Shown piece by piece: positions 59,396 through 64,000 of a stretch of DNA of 64,000 bases (the first letter of the stretch is position 1; every line of letters starts with the position of its first letter). The DNA comes from an uncultured Oscillospiraceae bacterium (GTDB lineage Bacteria; Bacillota; Clostridia; Oscillospirales; Ruminococcaceae), in contig CAKSLI010000008.1 in NCBI GenBank assembly GCA_934466475.1, positions 15,496-79,495 of the forward strand, read 5' to 3'. The notes below the pieces were generated by a model. That model had not been told where the DNA came from. It saw only the letters and a list, made by a program, of their open reading frames with translations, and did no database searches. Position numbers and translations under genes: made by a program.

Positions 59396-61171
59396 ATGAC
59401 AGAACACGAGATCAGAAAAGTCGAGGTCGAAGCGTTCGTTTACAGCCGTGAAACTCCCACGGACGAACAGCTGAAAAAGGTCCAGGAATTTCTGGAGAAG
59501 AAGTACAATGCCGCCGTTGCTGTCATTCCGAAGCAGGACGACAGCGTGCGTGACGGCTTCCGCATAGAGATAGGCACCTCCACCTACAAGTGGAACCTTG
59601 ACCGCATATTCGACTGGAGCGCCGAGGGCAGGGCAAAACAGCTGAAGGAGAGCATTTCCGAGGCTATCCGCGGCAAGCAGGACGTTCTTCCGATGATACG
59701 TCAGGCTATCGAGGATTTCGAGCCCGTTCCCAGGGACGAGGAAGTCGGCACGGTGCTGACAGTCGGCGATGGCATAGCGACCATAAGCGGGCTTGAGGAC
59801 GCCGAGTATGGCGAGATCCTGCTGTTCGAGTCCGGAATAAAGGGCATGATACTTGACCTCAAGGAGGACGAGATAGGCTGCGTTATCTTCGGTGATGAAA
59901 GCGAGATAACCGAGGGCAGCATAGTCCGCCGCACGAAGAAGGTCGCCGGGATCCCGGTGGGCGAAGCGTTCATGGGACGCGTTATCAACGCCCTCGGAGA
60001 ACCGGTTGACGGAAAGGGGTCGATAGCCCAGGAGGACTATTATCCTATTGAGAATCCCGCGCCCGGCATAATCGACCGCCAGCCGGTCAACCGCCCTATG
60101 GAGACTGGTCTGCTTTCGATAGACTCCATGTTCCCGATAGGCAGGGGTCAGCGTGAGCTGATAATCGGCGACCGCCAGACTGGTAAGACCGCGATCGCGC
60201 TCGACACTATCCTGAACCAGAAGGGCAAGGGAGTTGTCTGCATTTACGTTGCGATAGGTCAGAAAGCGTCCTCAGTGGCACAGCTTGCCGAGAACCTTCG
60301 CAAACACGGCGCCATGGACTACACGATAATCGTCAACGCGACCGCCAGCGACTCCGCAACGCTCCAGTATATCGCGCCGTATTCCGGCTGCGCAATGGGC
60401 GAATTCTTCATGAACCACGGCAGGGACGTGCTGATAGTTTACGATGACCTTTCCAAGCACGCGGTTGCATACCGTACGCTGAGCCTGCTGCTGGAGCGTT
60501 CTCCGGGACGCGAGGCTTACCCGGGCGATGTATTCTATCTCCATTCACGTCTTCTGGAGCGCTCCGCGCACCTTTCTGACGCGCTTGGCGGCGGCAGCAT
60601 GACCGCGCTCCCGATAGTAGAAACGCAGGCGGGCGATGTTTCCGCGTATATTCCTACTAACATAATCTCCATTACGGACGGTCAGATATTCCTTGAAAGC
60701 GACCTGTTCCATTCCGGTCAGCGCCCTGCGGTAAACGTAGGACTTTCGGTCTCCCGTGTTGGCGGCGCAGCGCAGACAAAGGCGATGAAAAAGGCGACAG
60801 GAGCTATCCGCCTTGACCTCGCGCAGTACCGCGAGATGGAAGTGTTCATGCAGTTCTCCAGCGACCTCGACGAGGCTACCAAGAAGCAGCTCCGCTATGG
60901 TCAGGGACTAATGAGACTGCTCCGCCAGAAGCAGTATAATCCCTACAAGCAGCACGAGCAGGTCATTCTGCTGACAGCGGCTATGGGACATGTTTTCCAG
61001 GATATTCCGGTTGATAAGATACCGCAGTTCAGCCGTGATCTGCTTGATTCCGCAGCGGCGGAAATGCCCGACCTCTGCGAGAAAATAGACCGCACCGGCG
61101 AAACCACCGAGGAGGACAGAAGCTCCCTGCTGGGCTTCGCACAGCGCTTTCTTGAACGCAGCGGCAGTTAA
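59396..61171 (+). CDS. atpA: ATP synthase F1 subunit alpha with N-terminal delta-like domain (delta-alpha fusion)
   Basis: 591 residues, about 85 more than normal. From about residue 115 it is a complete alpha subunit: [18 protein letters not shown], Walker A GDRQTGKT, the regulatory-site segment [10 protein letters not shown], and the Arg finger region [13 protein letters not shown]. Residues about 5-85 read [20 protein letters not shown] followed by a [19 protein letters not shown] strand and a QLKESI helix. That order (P-T-E-Q helix, V-strand, GxxIxIGxxxxDxSVxxRL) is that of the C-terminal domain of the delta subunit, which binds the b stalk. No separate atpH lies between atpF and atpA. 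The fused part lacks the N-terminal six-helix bundle of delta. Confidence 0.92.
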   Translation: MTEHEIRKVEVEAFVYSRETPTDEQLKKVQEFLEKKYNAAVAVIPKQDDSVRDGFRIEIGTSTYKWNLDRIFDWSAEGRAKQLKESISEAIRGKQDVLPMIRQAIEDFEPVPRDEEVGTVLTVGDGIATISGLEDAEYGEILLFESGIKGMILDLKEDEIGCVIFGDESEITEGSIVRRTKKVAGIPVGEAFMGRVINALGEPVDGKGSIAQEDYYPIENPAPGIIDRQPVNRPMETGLLSIDSMFPIGRGQRELIIGDRQTGKTAIALDTILNQKGKGVVCIYVAIGQKASSVAQLAENLRKHGAMDYTIIVNATASDSATLQYIAPYSGCAMGEFFMNHGRDVLIVYDDLSKHAVAYRTLSLLLERSPGREAYPGDVFYLHSRLLERSAHLSDALGGGSMTALPIVETQAGDVSAYIPTNIISITDGQIFLESDLFHSGQRPAVNVGLSVSRVGGAAQTKAMKKATGAIRLDLAQYREMEVFMQFSSDLDEATKKQLRYGQGLMRLLRQKQYNPYKQHEQVILLTAAMGHVFQDIPVDKIPQFSRDLLDSAAAEMPDLCEKIDRTGETTEEDRSSLLGFAQRFLERSGS

Positions 61172-61182
61172 GGCGGTGCGCT

Positions 61183-63485
<2,303 letters not shown>

Positions 63486-63497
63486 GCGGGGTGCGCC

Positions 63498-63908
63498 ATG
63501 AACACATTCAAAACGCATATCCTGGCGGCTTCAAATACGTTCTACGAGGGCGACTGCGAGTCCCTGATCGTTCCCACGGCTGACGGACAGTACGGCATTC
63601 TTGCGGGGCACTGCGACATCATCAGCGCGGTAGTTCCGGGGATAATGACCTACCGCATTCCGGGCGAACCTGACCGCATAGCGGCGGTGTCCTCCGGGCT
63701 GGTGAAGGTCGAGGACGGCGAGGTGCTGGTGCTGGTGGATTCCGCGGAGCGCCCCGAGGAGATAGACGCCAACCGCGCCCGCGAGGCTGCGGCGGCAGCT
63801 AAGGAAGCTATCCTTCAGAAGAAGAGCATACGCGAGTTTCACGCGGCTCAGATGACCCTTGCAAGGGCCGTCACAAGGCTGAAAGTCAAGGGCAGCATAA
63901 ATCAATAG
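63498..63908 (+). CDS. atpC: ATP synthase F1 subunit epsilon
   Basis: A 136-residue subunit. The N-terminal beta-sandwich has FYEGDCESLIVPTADGQYGILAGHCDIISAV and a strand pattern to VLVLVDSAERPEEID; two C-terminal helices follow (ANRAREAAAAAKEAILQKK...LARAVTRLKV). It ends the operon. The TAG stop is directly followed by the start of a family-2-like repeat. Confidence 0.94.
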   Translation: MNTFKTHILAASNTFYEGDCESLIVPTADGQYGILAGHCDIISAVVPGIMTYRIPGEPDRIAAVSSGLVKVEDGEVLVLVDSAERPEEIDANRAREAAAAAKEAILQKKSIREFHAAQMTLARAVTRLKVKGSINQ

Positions 63909-64000
63909 GGAACCTCTAAAAAACTCCTTCACGGCAGATTTCTATGCCAAAGGGAAACGCTGAATAAAACAAAATCGACACGTTCAAACGCGAAACTCAC
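63909..64000. repeat. Family-2-like repeat end (D), cut by window edge
   Basis: GGAACCTCTAAAAAACTCC at 63909 matches the inverse of the right ends of copies B and C over the first 14 bases or so. The other end is outside the window, and the visible interior does not match B or C. It abuts the atpC stop codon. Confidence 0.5.

Overview
The window looks like a low-GC-lineage Gram-positive (Bacillota) chromosome, most likely an Oscillospiraceae/Ruminococcus-type gut or rumen anaerobe. The evidence is consensus sigma-A promoters, many with an extended TGn -10, AGGAGG ribosome sites, a Pst-PhoU-PhoBR operon with Bacillus-style repeats, an AgrCA-like LytTR pair, MnmM (YtqB), Met-type ABC transport, GH26/GH2 glycosidases, and small hairpin-rich non-autonomous repeats. 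No phage, CRISPR array or complete transposase gene is visible. The genus is inference.

Layout. 1-1150: end of a DUF4190 gene and an Lgt-like membrane protein. 1163-6216: one operon GNAT-hisS-rimM-trmD-era-recO, in which TrmD carries a C-terminal ASCH domain. 6217-11734: a family-1 repeat, an EAL-type c-di-GMP phosphodiesterase, a fucose/arabinose isomerase-like gene with a second repeat in its leader, and a MATE exporter. 11748-18753: pstS-pstC-pstA-pstB-phoU-response regulator-histidine kinase. 18767-22593: a diguanylate cyclase, tRNA-Ser(GCU) and a chemoreceptor.

22862-33870 is the most unusual part. Two cytoplasmic BspA-type leucine-rich repeat proteins sit in tight order with a VWA/metallopeptidase-like protein and a MoxR AAA+ ATPase. 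A second promoter then drives a CbbX/SpoVK-type AAA+ ATPase and an unrecognised protein. I see this as a candidate undescribed intracellular LRR-AAA+-VWA system.

34155-42428: an aminotransferase and an FAD oxidase, a methionine importer preceded by a 25-residue leader ORF, AzlCD, MnmM and a GNAT. 42482-52933: a degenerate NlpC/P60 protein behind WalR-like boxes, a HD-GH2 operon and two GH26-type genes (cre-like operators at both), a FapA-like protein with an attenuator-like leader, and a DUF4358 lipoprotein. 53231-57602: an ECF S-component, a HAD phosphatase, an AgrCA-like system and a DUF1275 protein.

57651-63908: the F-type ATP synthase operon atpB-E-F-A-G-D-C. No separate atpH is present. 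Instead AtpA begins with a domain resembling the C-terminal half of the delta subunit, an apparent delta-alpha fusion, and the c subunit has a long N-terminal extension.

At least three families of short inverted-repeat elements punctuate the window, often exactly at gene ends or between a promoter and its gene. Two copies carry clear 5-bp target duplications.
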